DNA of 64,000 nucleotides from Scleroderma bovista (lineage: Eukaryota; Basidiomycota; Agaricomycetes; Boletales; Sclerodermataceae): positions 1 through 64,000 of the forward strand of contig JAYMGJ010000664.1 of NCBI GenBank assembly GCA_037178675.1, read 5' to 3'. Shown piece by piece: positions 63,328 through 64,000 of the stretch; the stretch's first letter is position 1, and each line of letters starts with the position of its first letter. The notes under the pieces are model-generated. The model was not told the DNA's origin. It did no database searches and was given only the letters and a program-made list of their open reading frames with translations. The position numbers and the translations under genes are program-made.

Positions 63328-64000
63328 TCACCAGGCAGTGACAATGGAGCTCCTACCATTTGGCATATTGATGAGAGCAATGAGTTGTCAGAGGCTGCAC
63401 TCGCCCCAGTTGATCCATCCATGCTGTGGTATGACCAATTCCGTGCATATGATATTATTGTATGGCACCTTGACCAGACACTGGTGGGCCGTAATCCACC
63501 TCCACTTCGAATGTCGATCCATGGAGAAGGTGGCACTGGAAAGTCCAAGGTCATCCAAACCATCACCAAATACTTCACCTCAAAAGGTGCAAGGCCCACT
63601 TTACTGAAGGCAGCCTACACTGGGGTTGCTGCCTCCCTGATTGATGGCAAAACCACTCACTCCATCGCAATGATCTCTCGGTCTGATGATATTCCCACCG
63701 GTCAGACTAGAGGAAAGCTGCAAGCCTTTTGGAAGCATATCCGTTACCTGGTCATCGACGAAATGTCCATGATTGCAAAATCATTTCTTGCCAAGCTTTC
63801 TCATAACATTGGTGTCGGCAAGATGGTCGAAGGACAACCTATATCGAATCATTCGTTCGGCGGCATATCTGTCATCATGTGTGGTGATTTTCACCAATTT
63901 CCCCCTGTTGCAGTCAGCCCATGCGAGGCACTTTACTACAACTGCAAACCACATGATCCAGCATCCAGCCAACTTGGGAGGGCAATATATGAGGAGTTTA
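63328..64000 (+). CDS. Helitron transposase G, helicase part, partial at right window edge
   Basis: An open frame to the window edge. It is a PIF1/RecD-like helicase of the Helitron type: Walker A GEGGTGKS (63523-63546), motif TGVAASLIDGKTTHS, Walker B VIDEMSM (63751-63771), and motif III GGISVIMCGDFHQFPPV. It unwinds DNA during rolling-circle transposition. The remaining helicase motifs lie outside the window. This part has no stops, in contrast with the replicase part. Confidence 0.92.

Overview
This window is wall-to-wall transposable-element DNA from a filamentous fungus, most probably a mushroom-forming basidiomycete (Agaricomycetes). The evidence is chromodomain Ty3/gypsy elements, several Ty1/copia families, a fungal-type Helitron, 52-69 bp GT-AG introns and C-to-T decay at CpG. 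I cannot name the species. No ordinary host gene could be supported. Because element ends, target-site duplications (TSDs) and internal junctions can be read base by base, the nesting order can be reconstructed.

Left stack (1-21095): a minus-strand copia-type element (H) runs off the left edge. Its 5' LTR is at 20638-21095 and its gag at 1-790. A second copia-type element, A (3698-20532, TSD TGAAG), sits in H and is itself split by a gypsy element C (5224-12794, TSD ATGCT) and a copia element B (14269-20191, TSD CGAGT). C carries a small solo LTR (9755-10040). A solo LTR of C's own family (2553-3188, TSD CAATG) interrupts an ORF that H carries upstream of gag.

Middle (21096-38106): an old LTR-like stretch is followed by gypsy element D (22438-33839, minus strand, TSD TCCAT). 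D contains a tRNA-derived SINE, a hAT-type MITE, a small solo LTR and one 2.1-kb LTR copy. A second, inverted copy of that 2.1-kb LTR lies just outside D. Next come two decayed genes of unknown function on the minus strand.

Right stack (38540-64000): a Helitron replicase/helicase gene (G) runs off the right edge. It is split by gypsy element E (40443-59006, TSD GAAAT) and by a 1.75-kb LTR (J). E is in turn split by gypsy element F (46468-54332, TSD GGATA), a close relative of C and the best-preserved copy.

The most interesting content is in the related gypsy families C/F and D. Between pol and the 3' LTR each carries a gene on the opposite strand, with its own TATA box and a small intron. 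It encodes a coiled-coil protein with a six-cysteine cluster resembling fungal Zn2Cys6 DNA-binding domains. These same elements are visibly dense in CGG/CCG-containing words, the half-site class that such domains recognise. They also look self-primed: the LTR transcript start is complementary to the sequence just after the LTR. They express pol through an A-rich -1 frameshift. B and E lack the antisense gene; E has a long sense-strand third ORF instead.
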